Translations under genes and position numbers: made by a program
Part shown: positions 1 through 36,125 of the stretch, in pieces
How positions within the stretch are numbered: the stretch's first letter is position 1
How the letters are laid out: each line of letters begins with the position of its first letter
Notes under the pieces: generated by a model
What the model was told of the DNA's origin: nothing
The model's database searches: none
What the model saw: the letters and a program-made list of their open reading frames with translations, nothing else
Source: Rhabdophis nuchalis
Lineage: Eukaryota > Chordata > Lepidosauria > Squamata > Natricidae
Reading direction: 5' to 3'
DNA: 64,000 nucleotides
Assembly (NCBI GenBank): GCA_039707465.1
Contig: CM077645.1
Coordinates: 147,804,503-147,868,502, forward strand

Positions 1-336
1 GGCTGCCAGTGGCACTGTAGGTTGGTCCTTTGTTATTTCCAGGCCAGTCCCATGGACCAGATTTAAGCACCCCAAAGTTTGGATGCATTACACACCCTTG
101 CAATATAGCATTAATTTTTTAGGATGGCTCCGATCAAATGTGGAATTTTTTTAAATTGGGAGTCCAGGGTTTTAAGACATTAAATTGAACATTAAATTGG
201 GGAAGAGGTTATAAAGAGCTGGTGATGTGGGATTGAGGTTGTTATTCTGGCTCTAAAGCTGATGCCAGTTGCAAGAATCGCTATTGAAAATACCTCCCAC
301 TGGCAAGTTAGATAACAGTTTCTAGCTGTTTTAGGG
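1..336. other. No feature recognised
   Basis: AT-rich non-coding sequence. I see no exon, repeat family or RNA gene. It lies downstream of RPP40. In mammals CDYL is the next gene on this side, but no CDYL exon is recognisable here. Confidence 0.5.
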
Positions 337-474
337 CAGGGGTCCCCAACCTTTGCAACTTTAAGTCTGAAGGACTTCAGCTCCCAGAATTCTCCAGCCA
401 GCAAAGCAAAGCTGGCTGGAGAAGTCTGGGAGCTGAAGTCCTTCAGACTTAAAGTTGCAAAGGTTGGGGACCCG
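337..474. mobile_element. Hairpin (foldback) hAT-type MITE, copy 1
   Basis: The two halves are near-perfect reverse complements. The left arm starts CAGGGGTCCCCAACC and the right arm ends GGTTGGGGACCCG, with a short AGCAAAGC spacer. It is flanked by an 8-bp duplication, TTTTAGGG, at 329-336 and 475-482. The 8-bp duplication and the CAG-like terminus fit the hAT superfamily. It has no coding capacity and must have been mobilised in trans. Confidence 0.85.
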
Positions 475-482
475 TTTTAGGG

Positions 483-1189
483 GATATAATTGATTTAATC
501 AACAGGGCAATGTTTTGTTTTAGTTTAGTTCAAATTTTAATTTACAGTATTCCTAAACTACAATTCCAATACAGTTCCAATCAGTTCCAGCTGTTTATTA
601 GAGGTACTTCTTGAATTCAGGTAATTGTACAGTCTAATTCAATGTTCTCCTTCTTCATTTCTGTTGGGTCCACTTGTTGCTTGAGAAGAGTCTTCCGGGA
701 CTTTCTTTGTGCAACAAAATTATAACAATTGATAGGGGAAAAAATGGGGAAGATAGAAAAACAGCAGAGCTACCTCTGATGCACAATGACTGGTTTTAGT
801 ATAAGAATAAACACGGAACAAAAGATTTGTCTATATAATTTACCTCTTCCCACTTTACCGCAAATACTTTCAAAGCCAAATGTTGCATATTTAGGTACTC
901 AACAGCTCTTTAATGCCCCATAAGTTTATTTGCTGAGAGTTTTGACTTTGTCTCACTACTTTAAATAAACCAGGAAAATTGATTTATTATGTTAGTATAA
1001 TGGTTACATACGGGATAATTAACGTTTTTGTTGTTTTGATATAGGAAGTAGCTGGTTTCATTTTTAAACAATTAGGTGTAATAAACTTTGGCATTAACAA
1101 TTGAAATTGTTCAAAATTCTGACCTTTCAATACACTTATAGGAACCTGTTTTCAGTGCTATTTTCTTCTTCCTTCATATTGTGCTGATT
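483..1189. other. No feature recognised
   Basis: AT-rich intergenic sequence with no convincing open frame, repeat or RNA gene. Confidence 0.5.
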
Positions 1190-1195
1190 AAGCAC

Positions 1196-1756
1196 ATCTG
1201 TTCTGACTTAGGCTTCCCAAAAGCATGAAGCAAATTCCTTGTCCTGACAAAAAAAAACCTTTTATTATCTGCTGTGACTCATGCTCATTCACGTCCATCA
1301 GTCTTTCAAGAGAGGATTCGCAGTCACAGACCTTATCTGGCTTGGAGCGTTGCCAGGCAGATATTTGCAAAACTTGACAAGGAGTCTCAGAGTTGCGAAC
1401 AAATTGTCTCCTGCAAACTCCACTACCCTTTCAACTCCTCTTTTATTTCCTCTGGGCGGGGCCATTCATCATCCACCTGTGGCCTTACTCCCAAGTTGGC
1501 CCATTCTTTAGCTGTTCCCTTTGTCTGGCAACTCTATGCATGCACACTGGGAACAGGCTCCAGCTGTTCATCTGCGTCACTGATATCTGACTCCGAAGGC
1601 AGCTGTTAACGGTCAGACAGTCCTGGTCCCAGCTCTGCCTCTGACAGAGCCCTCATCTGAGCCTTCCCCAGACTCCAGGACTGGCCCATATTCCTCCCCA
1701 ACCTCCTCACTGTCCAAATCTGCTGCCAGCTCTGTTGGGGGGGGGGGGCACAACAA
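1196..1756 (-). repeat. Probable solo LTR of an LTR retrotransposon
   Basis: Read on the minus strand, the segment opens with TGTTGTG followed by a C-run. It has a GC-richer U3-like part, then a TATA-like AATAAAAG near 1447-1440, and about 180 bp further a second AATAAA (plus-strand TTTATT at 1261-1266) that would serve as the poly(A) signal. This promoter, R region and poly(A) order is what an LTR looks like. No gag-pol frame is attached, so it would be a solo LTR. The 3' boundary and target duplication could not be fixed, and the family (Gypsy-like or ERV-like) is not determined. Confidence 0.4.
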
Positions 1757-3517
1757 TCTCATACTTCTTGGTTTTGCAGGTATGTGTGTTCAAGAGAGAC
1801 GACAGATAAAAGAAAATGGAGCAAATTTCAATAAGTGCACTGACTTTTTGGGGGCGCTGCCAGAAACATATCCAAACATTTTGTCTCTCATTTCTTTCTA
1901 ATATTATTTTGTATTTGTAAAACTTAAAAATAATTTAAATGTGACCCAGGGTAACTTAAGCCAACTATTCCTATAGAGATCTTAAGGAACTGACATTACA
2001 TCAAACTCAAATTAATGCCTAAATGCTCAGCAACGAAATGCCAAGAAATCATGTTGTCGTGTTAACTGGTTTTAGATAGGATGATGTAATCAGTGGATGG
2101 AACACACATATATTTATTACATGCTGGCTGCCACAATTTAATTGGGCTTCACATCAAAATACTCCTGTAATCAGATATAGGTCACCTAATTGTTTCTCTC
2201 TTGAGAAAGGCAGCAAAGATGAACAACAAAATTACTCCCTTTGATGCACTCTGACTTAGAATTTTTAACTGGAGCACTACTTCATGTTTTATGAGGTAAA
2301 TTAGGTATATCAAGATATTTTCTTGATACCAAGTGTCCCTCCAATCTGTAGGATTGAACCCTTTCACTCTTCAAATTGTGACTAAGGTAAGTAATTTTCA
2401 TGCTATGGAGTAAGGCAGGCTGCAAAGCAGATGGCCCAAAGACTTTGAGGTAGCGTTTGATCAAATTATATTTCATCGACTTATCCTTAAAATACCTGAC
2501 CACTAAGCTGTCAGAAGCAACTGCGGCAAAGGGCGATTGCTACACAGAATCCCTTAATTCTGACTGAAAAATGAAAGAACTGTGAATATGGATTTGCTTA
2601 GGTGAGATGCTCTTACATACTAGGGTCCACAACTACATAATTTTAATCTAAGAAATACACATCTAATCAATATTATCATTCCAAGTTGTTTTAATATAAA
2701 CTATTTCAACAACAAAAATTGTGCCTCTTGTAACCATTCACTTTAGCCCTTTTCAAATGTTACACTCTGCATTTAGTGGCATGCAAGTCCAAAACATCCC
2801 ACTTCGGGTTCAAAACAGCTCTTTCACACTTAAAACACTTCTGAAATGTTCAGAACAACATTGGAACAATCCTGGGAAAAGTCACGACAGTTTTGCACAC
2901 ACGCCTTCCAGTGTCTGAGATATGTCTTAAGAAAGTTCTGAAACAATCTGTGCTTGAACTTGCATTCCTGTAAAATGAGCACATTATGGCAAGACCCAAT
3001 TGTTGAAGTTTTCAAGAAAGAATGCAGATAGAATTGGTCTTCTTCCAAAGATATGTGCCTCCATCTTCTCTCTGGGTACTGCCGTCCATCCTAAATACCT
3101 ACTAAAACTCTGAAAATTAATACAAAGGTCAACCCATTTCACAAATTTGAAAAAGCTACTGATCTGCAAAAAGTTAATAATTAAAAGTACAAAGGTAAAA
3201 TAAGGATTTTCTTGCTTCTTCAAAACAGTAAAACTTTTATTGTTTTTATTCCACTTTTGGGTTAAGAAATGTAGCTCTATAGACCTGCTGTTAAGTTCTG
3301 GCAAGAATAATTTATCATCTTATTTTGAAAAAAATGTGTACAGTACTTGAGACACGTGAATTCATGCTTAACCAAACTGATTAAAAACATAATCCTCATA
3401 ATTCTTATTTACACTCAGGCAGAGCCTTCAAGATCAACAGTACTTCCCTCTGTTTTAGTCACTTTTTAAGTCAGGAAGCTAACACCCTTCTGAAGGGTAA
3501 ATATTTTCATTAAAATG
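1757..3517. other. RPP40 downstream flank, nothing recognised
   Basis: AT-rich sequence with only short chance open frames. Part of it could be RPP40 3' UTR if a distal poly(A) site is used; plus-strand TTTATT motifs occur near 3236-3250. Confidence 0.4.
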
Positions 3518-3523
3518 TTTATT
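3518..3523 (-). terminator. RPP40: Candidate RPP40 poly(A) signal
   Basis: AATAAA on the minus strand, about 38 nt after the RPP40 stop codon. This would give a very short 3' UTR. More distal copies exist, so actual use is uncertain. Confidence 0.4.
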
Positions 3524-3560
3524 TACAGTTACTACCTAGAATGGTACTTAAGGCAATTAT

Positions 3561-28171
<24,611 letters not shown>

Positions 28172-28444
28172 CGTCTGCCCCGCGCGCGCGCGCCCGCCCG
28201 CCCACGCGCCAGCTGCGGAAGCCGGGCTGGACAGAGAGAGCTGAGGCGGGGAAAAATCTCTACGTCGCGCTTTCGTAAGGAGGCGGAGCCAGCCAGGCCG
28301 CCCCGGGGGCGGGGCAAATGTTAGCGCTCAAACGCAAAGCCAAAACGTACGGGTTGAGGCGCCCTTACTTAGGTGCTAGGAGCTGAAGGGACGGTTTGGG
28401 AATAAAAAGCTGTTTGGGGCACAGAGTAATTTGAAAACCTTAGG

Positions 28445-28549
28445 CCAGGAGTCCTCAATCCTGGCGGACTTCAAACTCCCAGCAACGTTGGCTGGGGAAT
28501 TCTGGGAGTTGAAGTCTGCTAAGTTTAAAGTTGCCAAGATTGGAGAACA
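28445..28549. repeat. Decayed hairpin MITE
   Basis: Two diverged arms (AGGAGTCCTCAATCCTGG; ACTTCAAACTCCCAGCAACG against GGGAGTTGAAGTCTGC) around GTTGGCTGGGG. Target duplication not recognisable. Confidence 0.5.
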
Positions 28550-28576
28550 CCCCCCCCCCCCGGCTTTCGCTTAGAG

Positions 28577-28682
28577 CAGGGGTCTGCAAAGTCGGCTCTT
28601 TTAAGACTGGTGGACTTCAACTCCCAGAACTCTGGGAGTTGAAGTCCACCAGTCTTAAAAGAGCCGACTTTGCAGACCTCTG
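28577..28682. mobile_element. Hairpin hAT-type MITE, copy 4
   Basis: Near-perfect hairpin with almost no loop. Termini CAGGGGTCTGCAAAG and CTTTGCAGACCTCTG, flanked by the 8-bp duplication GCTTAGAG (28569-28576 and 28683-28690). It lies about 250 bp upstream of the RPP40 CpG island. Confidence 0.9.
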
Positions 28683-28690
28683 GCTTAGAG

Positions 28691-29156
28691 CGTCCTGGCT
28701 GGGGAATTCTGGGAGTTGAAAGGGGCTGAGGTTGAAAAACTTTAAATTAAAGAGCAAATTAAAGTAAAAGTTATAAGAAATTGAACAACCGGGGCTGTAA
28801 CGACATTATTCAATTTTATTTGGGGGGGGGGAGAATGAAATTCTATTTCCCCCCCCCCCCCCAGTGAAAGTTTAGTCTCAGGTTTGTCCATGGAAAGGGG
28901 AAGCAGGGATGTCCTGTACACAAAATGTGAGTGAAAAATAAGGCCAAGGGGTGATATTTGTGAGCTGTAATAATCAGTTTTAATACTGAGATTTTCCAAT
29001 TCAATTCCCTCGCCAATTTGTCTGCTGCATCCTATATTTCCTGTAACTTACACAAATTGAAGCAGTCAAAATACTATTTCAATTTATGTATGATTCCTAG
29101 ATATTTTTTATCCATTGTTCCTTTCATTGTTCCCTTGTCAAATCTCATTTTATTGA
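28691..29156. other. Intergenic, only homopolymer runs and a single MITE arm
   Basis: A half-MITE (TGGGGAATTCTGGGAGTTGA) at about 28698-28720, a G-run at about 28821-28830 and a C-run at about 28849-28862. Nothing else recognised. Confidence 0.5.
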
Positions 29157-29164
29157 GATTATAG

Positions 29165-29299
29165 CAGGGGTCTCCAACCTTTGCAACTTTAAGTCTGAAG
29201 GACTTCAGCTCCCAGAATTCTCCATCCAGCAAAGCTGGCTGGAGAATTCTGGGAGCTGAAGGACTTCAGACTTAACATTGCAAAGGTTGGAGACCCCTG
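29165..29299. mobile_element. Hairpin hAT-type MITE, copy 5
   Basis: Termini CAGGGGTCTCCAACC and GGTTGGAGACCCCTG, flanked by the 8-bp duplication GATTATAG (29157-29164 and 29300-29307). Confidence 0.9.
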
Positions 29300-29931
29300 G
29301 ATTATAGGACCTCTGGACAAGATATATCAAGATTTCATTCAATGCTAGGAGTCCATATTATCAAGATGAAACAATTAAAGATGGCTTTAAGGCACCTCAA
29401 CTGTGAACCGGGAGGAGAGAGATGTAATTTATTGACTGATATTATTCTTGATGTTATATAAACCATTTACCAAGTTGTGTGTAAGAAAAGCTCTTAGAGT
29501 TACAGAACTGTGAATCTCACACATTTTCCTTTTTTTTAAAGTATCAAATCAGCTCACAATCTTTTCAGACAGATTTATTCTTCCATATTTTTATTTTATT
29601 TTAGCAATATAACTTTTGGGAAGGAAGTAGAGCAAAAATGGAAGTTATGAAATATGCATCAAAAGTAACCGAGAGACTCATATAATCAAGGTGTAGGGTT
29701 AAACCTTTTAAAAACTTAAATTATGTACCTTCATCCTGGAACTGTTGCTTGCATGTGAGGCTGACTGGGGAATTCCGGGAGTTGAAGTCTGCAAGTCTTA
29801 AAAAGCCAAGGTTGGACCGCTTTGCTCTAACCAAAACCACTACTTAGGGTTGCTATGAGACAAACATAAATTTACTTTCTTCTCACCATTTCCATAGATC
29901 CCAGGGGCAGAGAAAGAAAGAGGGAGGCAAA
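29300..29931. other. Intergenic, one orphan MITE arm
   Basis: A single arm of the hairpin family (GGGGAATTCCGGGAGTTGAA) lies near 29768-29788. The rest is unremarkable. Confidence 0.5.
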
Positions 29932-30192
29932 TCAATCATTTGTTGACCTACCTTTAGCTCTTTCTCTCCAAGTGACATAGCTAATCAATGTTCCTTTTAT
30001 ATCCACCTTTAGAAATGCTTGCTCTAAAGGGTGAGGTGTTCCAGGCAATTGGGTCTCAACAGAGACATTGACACTTAAATGTTTATGTATACCAGTTGCA
30101 GCCACATTGCCAAGTAACAGTGGTTCATACATTTTGCATGGAACACCAACATGAGATTTTATTCTCCTGTCTCCATGAAAAAGAATAAGCAT
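29932..30192 (-). CDS. Unrecognised possible exon between RPP40 and PPP1R3G
   Basis: An 86-codon open frame in an otherwise AT-rich, stop-rich region. The central part (VGVPCKMYEPLLLGNVAA and LEQAFLKVDIKGTLISYVTW) has a protein-like composition. The frame is bracketed by a possible acceptor (TTTCATGGAGACAG) and a good donor (GCTAAAG|GTAGGT). I do not recognise the protein. It may be one exon of an unplaced gene, a fragment of an old transposon gene, or chance. Confidence 0.25.
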   Translation of the reverse strand: MLILFHGDRRIKSHVGVPCKMYEPLLLGNVAATGIHKHLSVNVSVETQLPGTPHPLEQAFLKVDIKGTLISYVTWRERAKGRSTND

Positions 30193-31083
30193 TTCTTAAT
30201 TATGAATCTTGCCTTACTTTTTATGTGCAATGCCTCTTTTTCCTTTGCAATAGCTTTCTGAGAAAAATATATTAGTGTGAGATTTGCCTACACTTCAAGG
30301 CAAAGAGCCAAAGTAGACATAATTGGATCACTAATCCACAGTTGGCTCTGACCTCAAGCTAAATCACTTACCTCTGGTGTTCCTGCTAGCTGCTATTAGC
30401 AGTAGAAAATAGCAGCTGTATGGGCAATTTATTTGGAAACTGACTAGCATTTGGGGAAAGGATTAAATTATTATCTCTGCACTCCAAATTCTTCTCAACC
30501 CAAGTTACTTTTCAGGAGAAGAAATATAATGTGGTGAGATCCATTCACATTCTTCCCATGTTATACCTACTTGGCCCTAAATAATGTTATAGATAATTTT
30601 GTTGCATATATGAATGTACTTCAGCCAGAGAATTTGTTTCCTCTAAGACTTGACATGGGAACAAGTACTGCCTGATAAAACCAGTAATGCAAACAGTAGA
30701 GTGACAATATACAAAATAATTCCAAAGTATAGGAAATTATAGGTGGATAAAAATGCTAAATCCAGTCTAAACATCTGGCTGACTATGCAAACAACCCCCA
30801 TAATAATACATTTAGTCTGTATGTTGCCTGACTCTCAACAATTCTGGGAAGTTCCCAACAATTAAACAAAGAAATTACAATGAAACAAATAAAACTTAAA
30901 AGATAAAGGTAAAAGTTGGCAAGCATGACAGGCCAGATGGAATGAAGTGAGGATTCTCACTGAACCTTGCCAAGGCACATCTAGATTTTGAAGAACCCTA
31001 ATTCCAAAGGGCAGGTGGTGCTGTAGGGAATGCATGTTTCAGGATCCCAATAGATGACATTGTTTCATCAAAGGAAACCAGAA
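30193..31083. other. Intergenic, nothing recognised
   Basis: AT-rich, no element identified. Confidence 0.5.
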
Positions 31084-31215
31084 CTGCTGTGCCCTAGAGG
31101 TGGAGGTCTCGCCTCCCAATCAGGAGGTTGTGAGTTCAATCCTAGGTAGAGGCAGATGTAGGGTCTCCTGCTTGGGCAGAGGTTTGGACCTGTTAATCTA
31201 TAACTCTATGTCAGT
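31084..31215 (+). repeat. tRNA-derived SINE (CTC-type head)
   Basis: tRNA-like head GCCCTAGAGGTGGAGGTCTC with a B-box-like TGAGTTCAATCCTAG, then GGTAGAGGCAGATGTAGGGT. It looks like a decayed SINE: the acceptor-stem pairing and A-box of a functional tRNA are missing. Confidence 0.6.
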
Positions 31216-31777
31216 TCAATTGAAAACATCTTCCTGTTACCGTAGGCCAATCCACATTATCTTCCTTGCCCTGATGTTAGTCCATTATTTCCTAAGCTTA
31301 TATGCCTTCTTCTGCAATGAGACAGCTCAAAGACGGCTTAAGATGCTATGCCCTGGGACTGGAAATTTCTCTAATATCTTGATTCAGGCTGATTATATCA
31401 GTAATGTACAGTGTATATGCACTGGAGAAGTAGCCTGAAATGACAAGTTCCAAGGAGGATTTTGATCTGCAGGATGATACTACGAAAAGCTGGAATTTCA
31501 GCCAAGGAAACTATAAACCACAGTCCTTAGGATGTTGGGTGGTGATGTTATATGTCTGTATGCTTTTGCCTCTCTTCCACTGGATGCTGTTCTTTTACAC
31601 TTTTTTTTTTGCTGGTTGTTGCATAAGAAGCCAGTGGCGTTGCTGTGATTAAGTACACTGAAACATATCCCAACATTGGGGTAGAATTTCTGGCTAACAG
31701 TCACTTTACCATATACTTGAAAGATGTTGGCTCTCAGACATACAACTCTGTGTTTAGTTTTGAAATGCCTTTTCTAG
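31216..31777. other. Intergenic, nothing recognised
   Basis: Open frames at 31100-31438 and 31440-31652 have no recognisable product; the first overlaps the SINE. Confidence 0.45.
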
Positions 31778-31844
31778 AGTGTGTGTGTGTGTGAGAGTGA
31801 GTGAGTGAGAGAGGGGGGGAATGGGAGGGAGGGAGGGAGGGAGG

Positions 31845-31898
<54 letters not shown>

Positions 31899-31906
31899 CA
31901 GAGAGA
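31778..31906. repeat. Microsatellite (GT)n-(GGGA)n-(GA)n
   Basis: GTGTGT run, then GAGT, GGGAGGGA and a pure (GA)n block to about 31890. The open frames over it are artefacts. Confidence 0.95.
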
Positions 31907-32129
31907 CGCGCGTACATAGATTTCTATTTGCTTATGGGAAGACAAAATGTGTGGAACATTGACCTTGAGAGCCAGGGCACATGGACATCAGGTTCTTTAC
32001 TTGTTCATTCACTGTTTGGTACCCACCACAGTTGCCAATCATAGAGCAGGTTGTAGCTAGGATTCAAGGAGCTGGCTGCTTGCCCTGGGCAACTCAAATA
32101 ACCTCATCTGATGCCATCCCTGCAAGATT

Positions 32130-32680
32130 AAAAACAATCAGGCTGATGTTACAGGTGACAGGTGATCCCTCAAGTAACCAGGCCTTATGCCATGTACAAT
32201 TTTATAGATAGTAACCAGGACCTTGAATTACATATGGAAGCAAACTGGTAGCAATGCTGTTTAGGCAGCAGTGGTATTACATGGGCATATCTAAACATGC
32301 CCTTCACAGCTTGTACTGCTGCATTCGTGACCGATAAAACCTTTTCATTAGTCTTCAAGGGAAATTGACCATGTTGCAGTACTCAAGCCGCAAGGTGACT
32401 AGAGCATGACTAATTGTACAAAGCACCTTTTCTTGTCCCAATATGAGAAAGTGCATAGCTAATACACCAGATGGAGACTTGGTGACACCTACTCTTTAAG
32501 CAAGAGCTGCAAATCTGGGAACACTTTCAGATTGCATACAAGCCTGGAGTGGTACCCCATCCAAGGTCGAAAATGGAATATCCTCAGATCTGGGTTTGCA
32601 CACACAGCCATCCAGTCTTGGTAGACTCGAATTGGAGGCAGTTCCTTCCCATCCAACATTATACAGCTTCCACTAAAATA
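32130..32680 (-). mobile_element. Old CR1/L2-type LINE fragment
   Basis: On the minus strand, near 32210-32150, GGCATAAGGCCTGGTTACTT and GAGGGATCACCTGTCACCTG resemble the LHGLRPGYLRD-like region of CR1/L2 LINEs. The rest is decayed. The mariner MITE at 32683 follows directly. Confidence 0.5.
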
Positions 32681-32682
32681 TA

Positions 32683-33128
32683 CAGTGGTACCTCGGATCA
32701 CGAACTTAATTCGTGAAATGACTCTGGTCGCGATCCGATTTGGTTGTGATGCGAGGCACAATTTCCCATAGGGTTCAATGTAAATCTGATTAATCCGTTC
32801 CGACCTTGTTTTTTGGTTGTGATGCGAGGCACAGTTTCCCATAGGGTTCAATGTAAATCCGGTTAATCCGTTCTGACCTTGTTTTTAAAATGGTCGTGAA
32901 TCCGGGCATTTTTATGAACTTTTCCGTTCGTGATGCGAGGGCAGAGTTCGTGATGCGAGGCAGAGTTCGTGAAGTGAGGCGGAGTTCGTGCAGCGGAGCA
33001 TTTTTTACGAACTTTTCCGTTCGTGCAGCGAAACGGTGTTCGTGAACCGGGGCACATTTTTTGGGAAATTTTTGGTCGTGAAGCGAATTGGACGTGATGA
33101 GAGGCGTTCGTGGTCCGAGGTACCACTG
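32683..33128. mobile_element. Mariner-type MITE with internal tandem duplication
   Basis: Termini CAGTGGTACCTCGG and CCGAGGTACCACTG are flanked by TA on both sides. A unit of about 74 bp (TTGGTTGTGATGCGAGGCAC to CCTTGTTTT) occurs twice in tandem between about 32739 and 32886. A later block repeats TTCGTGATGCGAGG-like sequence several times. Confidence 0.85.
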
Positions 33129-33130
33129 TA

Positions 33131-33663
33131 TATTTAGGCAAAAAGGGTATCATATTGTTGAGCATTATAATGAGGTCTTATATCACTTTCTAAGTCTTCA
33201 TTATGGAAACATTACTGACCCATTAGGATGCCAGCCAGAATAACTAGAACCAAACTAAACAACTAAACCAAGCTAAATTGAATGCACAGTGCTGACATTC
33301 TAATTGCCAATTGCCAGAGAAGCCTCAAGCAAGGCACTCTTGCATAGCTAATGTCTCTGAAAGCTTTCAATACCTAGTGCTTCTTGGAGAAATTATATTA
33401 GGACTCTTGTTTGACAAAATACTTAACTGAAAAGATAATTATTTACCTAAGGAACAAGTCCCTTCCTAACCAGGAGGGGAAGATAGATACAGGAGTAGGG
33501 GAAGACTCGTGGAGACATTTCTTAAGCTCAGGCCATTTTGTACATTTGTTTCAAAGAGAAATAGTTGCTGTAAGAAAGCCTTCACTAGATTAGAATCATG
33601 GTCTGATGAAAGAGGGCATCGACTCATTGACTAACCATGTTCATTGTCATGTTCCTTCTTGCA
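33131..33663. other. Intergenic, nothing recognised
   Basis: AT-rich, no element identified. Confidence 0.5.
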
Positions 33664-34057
33664 CAAGTAGTCCTCAACTTATCACCATTTCTTTAGCAAC
33701 CATTCATTGTTACAGTGCCACAGAAAAAAAGTGGCTTACAATTGGTCCTACACAACAGTTACAGCATCCCCTTGGTCATGGGATAAAAATTTATCCATTT
33801 ATGTATTTATGACAGTTGCAGCATCCTAGGGATATATGTTCGCCATTTGTGATTTTTCTCAGCCAGCTTCTGAAAAGCAAAGGCAATGGTGAAGCCAAAG
33901 TTGTCTTAATGACTACACTGTTCCTTTAACAACTGCAAATATCCACTTAACTGTGGCAAAAAAAAAATCATAAAATCAAATATTTCATTTAAAAATCATC
34001 TTGCTTAGCAATAAAAATTCTGGTCCCAAATGTGATAATAAGTCAAGGACTACCTAT
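33664..34057 (+). mobile_element. Mariner-type MITE (CAGGTAGTCC family), decayed
   Basis: Starts CAAGTAGTCCTCAACTTATC and ends AGTCAAGGACTACCTAT. About 390 bp, more diverged than the copy at 26588-26967. Confidence 0.7.
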
Positions 34058-35599
34058 ACAGCAAGTTCCTATGGATGGAACTTTCACTCATGGATGCAGT
34101 TCTTCCGAATGCAAAAAAGAAATGCTAATAATGATGGAAGTATTTAATTGGACTTAGGGTAGAGACAAAGAATTAGAGCCATTTTTCCCCATTGCTAGAG
34201 TTTTAATCTCTCACATTCCAATTTATTTCACATTAAACATGCCAGGATCAACTACATGGGACTACTTCCAAGCATTCATGTCATCTGTACCATTCCGTCT
34301 AACTGAAAATCGAAGTATAGCTCAATTCCAAATACAGTAATCTGTTCACTATCAGAGAAGTTTAAACAGCCTTTGCAACCAAAGCAATACACAAATATGC
34401 TTTAAAAAGCATGGCTATTGCAGCTACTAAAACCATATAATCCTGTTAAAATGGAAAAAATGGGGATATAAATAGGACAAAATTAACCAATCAACTAATG
34501 TAATAGCAATTGCAATAGTGAGTCCAGATCCAGGGATGAGGGGTGGGATGGGATTCTAACGTAAAGGAACACAGCTGGAAAGCTGCTCTTAATTATTTGT
34601 ATTTTAAGTATGTATTTATTGGTAAAGCCTCATTGTGTTGAACCACAAGGTCCCTTGCAACTCTATGAGTCTATGGGTCAGGTTGCTGAGATTCACCTCT
34701 TGCTCATGAAGCATCTTGTACAGCTGAACTACTTGCTTCAACATAGTTCTCTGGATAACTGAAATAATATTAAGTAACATGCAAGGAAGAAACATAGATA
34801 CACCCATTAAGATAAAGTGTAAAAACTGGAGGGTAGGGGTGGATGGGTTAGTCAAAGCAGAAAATGTTCAAAATTGTCACACTGGCCGAAAACATTTGAT
34901 TTTTCTATATATATATATATATATATATTTCCTGGATACAGTTCTTATAACTTCTTAACTGAAAACCTAGAAGTATATCAGACAGCAATATGGAGCAGAA
35001 AATTGAATTAGGTTAATTTAATTTTAATTGTCATGCTTTCCAATTAATCTGTTGCAATTAGGGCATAATTAAATACAAATGATTTGTATACTCTTAATGT
35101 CATGTTTGTTTTTTTCTACTAATTTAAAGTGCTATGAAAGATTTGTTTTCCCAGTTCTTTAAATCACTATTTTGCTGAAATGGAAACTATTTTTTTTTAC
35201 ATTAAAACACACATAATGATTCATCTAAATGCACAGATACCCCATTTCCCTACAGAAGTAGTGATATATCTTCCGTCTGAATCTCCAATTTATCTTTATA
35301 ATTTTAAACAATAATTCCTCCAAATATCTTCCCCAACTTTCTCTATGCAAAAACCTCACAGATGTAGGTTAGAAGCGAAAAAAGGAGATTGCTTTTTTCA
35401 CGTTCTATAACAGATTTCAAAGCTAACTGAAGATTTAAATCTAGGCTAGATATTATGACATCTCAATTTACTGCATTCTCAGAGTGCTGGGCTATAGCTG
35501 TCATACTTCCTGAGATTGAGGCACTGCATCCATATTTGGATTGCAAAACTCCATACTACCAGTAAAAAAAAAAGAAGTTTCTGCAGATTTTACATTTCT
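34058..35599. other. Intergenic, nothing beyond a short (AT)n tract
   Basis: AT-rich, with (AT)n at about 34906-34927. A tail-like ACAAGGTCCCTTGCAACTCTA at about 34645 may be a SINE/LINE relic. Confidence 0.5.
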
Positions 35600-36125
35600 A
35601 ATTGTTGCCTAGAAGGGGGCAGTGCTTATCTCCGTTTCAAGGCCATTGAGCCAGCGATATCCGAAGACGCTTTCGTGGTCATGTGGCCAACATGAGATCA
35701 CAGAGCACTGTTATCCTCCCACTGAAGTGGTACCTATTTATCTATTTGCATTTGTATGCTTTTGAACTGCTAGGTTGGCAGGAATTTGAATTTGAATTTA
35801 TTTGACTTTTATACCGCAACCTATCTCCCCGAAGGGACTCAGGGCGATGCACAGGAAATTAAAACAAATATAAAATATACATAAATAGACATGCCATAAA
35901 TAATACAACACAATAAAAACTGATTAAATTTAGGAACCCTGTGCTAAAAAATTCACTAAAAATCCCACTAATTAAAACCTTATATCCATTTAAAACACAA
36001 TCTTATAAGACGGTCTCGGGGACTAGGCCAGGTGCTAAGGTGAGGATGGGAGCTCACCCTGTTGCTTGGAGTCTGGGTCTCAAACTATAAAATTAGCATC
36101 TTAATCACTGAGCCACCCCGCTGTC
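35600..36125 (-). repeat. tRNA-derived SINE split by a LINE fragment
   Basis: On the minus strand the head (GGGGTGGCTCAGTGATTAAG) lies at about 36124-36060. The body and tail (CCTAGCAGTTCAAAAGCATA, CAAATAGATAAATAGGTACC, ACATGACCACGAAAGCGTCT) continue at about 35794-35600. A CR1/L2 3' end separates them. Confidence 0.7.
35795..36058 (-). mobile_element. CR1/L2-type LINE 3' fragment inside a SINE
   Basis: Minus-strand 3' end with CATCGCCCTGAGTCCCTTCG, GGGGAGATAGGTTGCGGTAT and a tail of (AAATTC)n-like repeats. It interrupts the SINE at 35600-36125. Confidence 0.7.

Noticed and set aside
1..3560. CDYL 3' end, expected next to RPP40 by mammalian synteny
   Set aside because: No sequence resembling a CDYL exon was found; the gene is probably outside the window.
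28800..28862. Paired G-run and C-run as a possible regulatory hairpin
   Set aside because: Short homopolymers 20 bp apart with no further complementarity; likely simple slippage.
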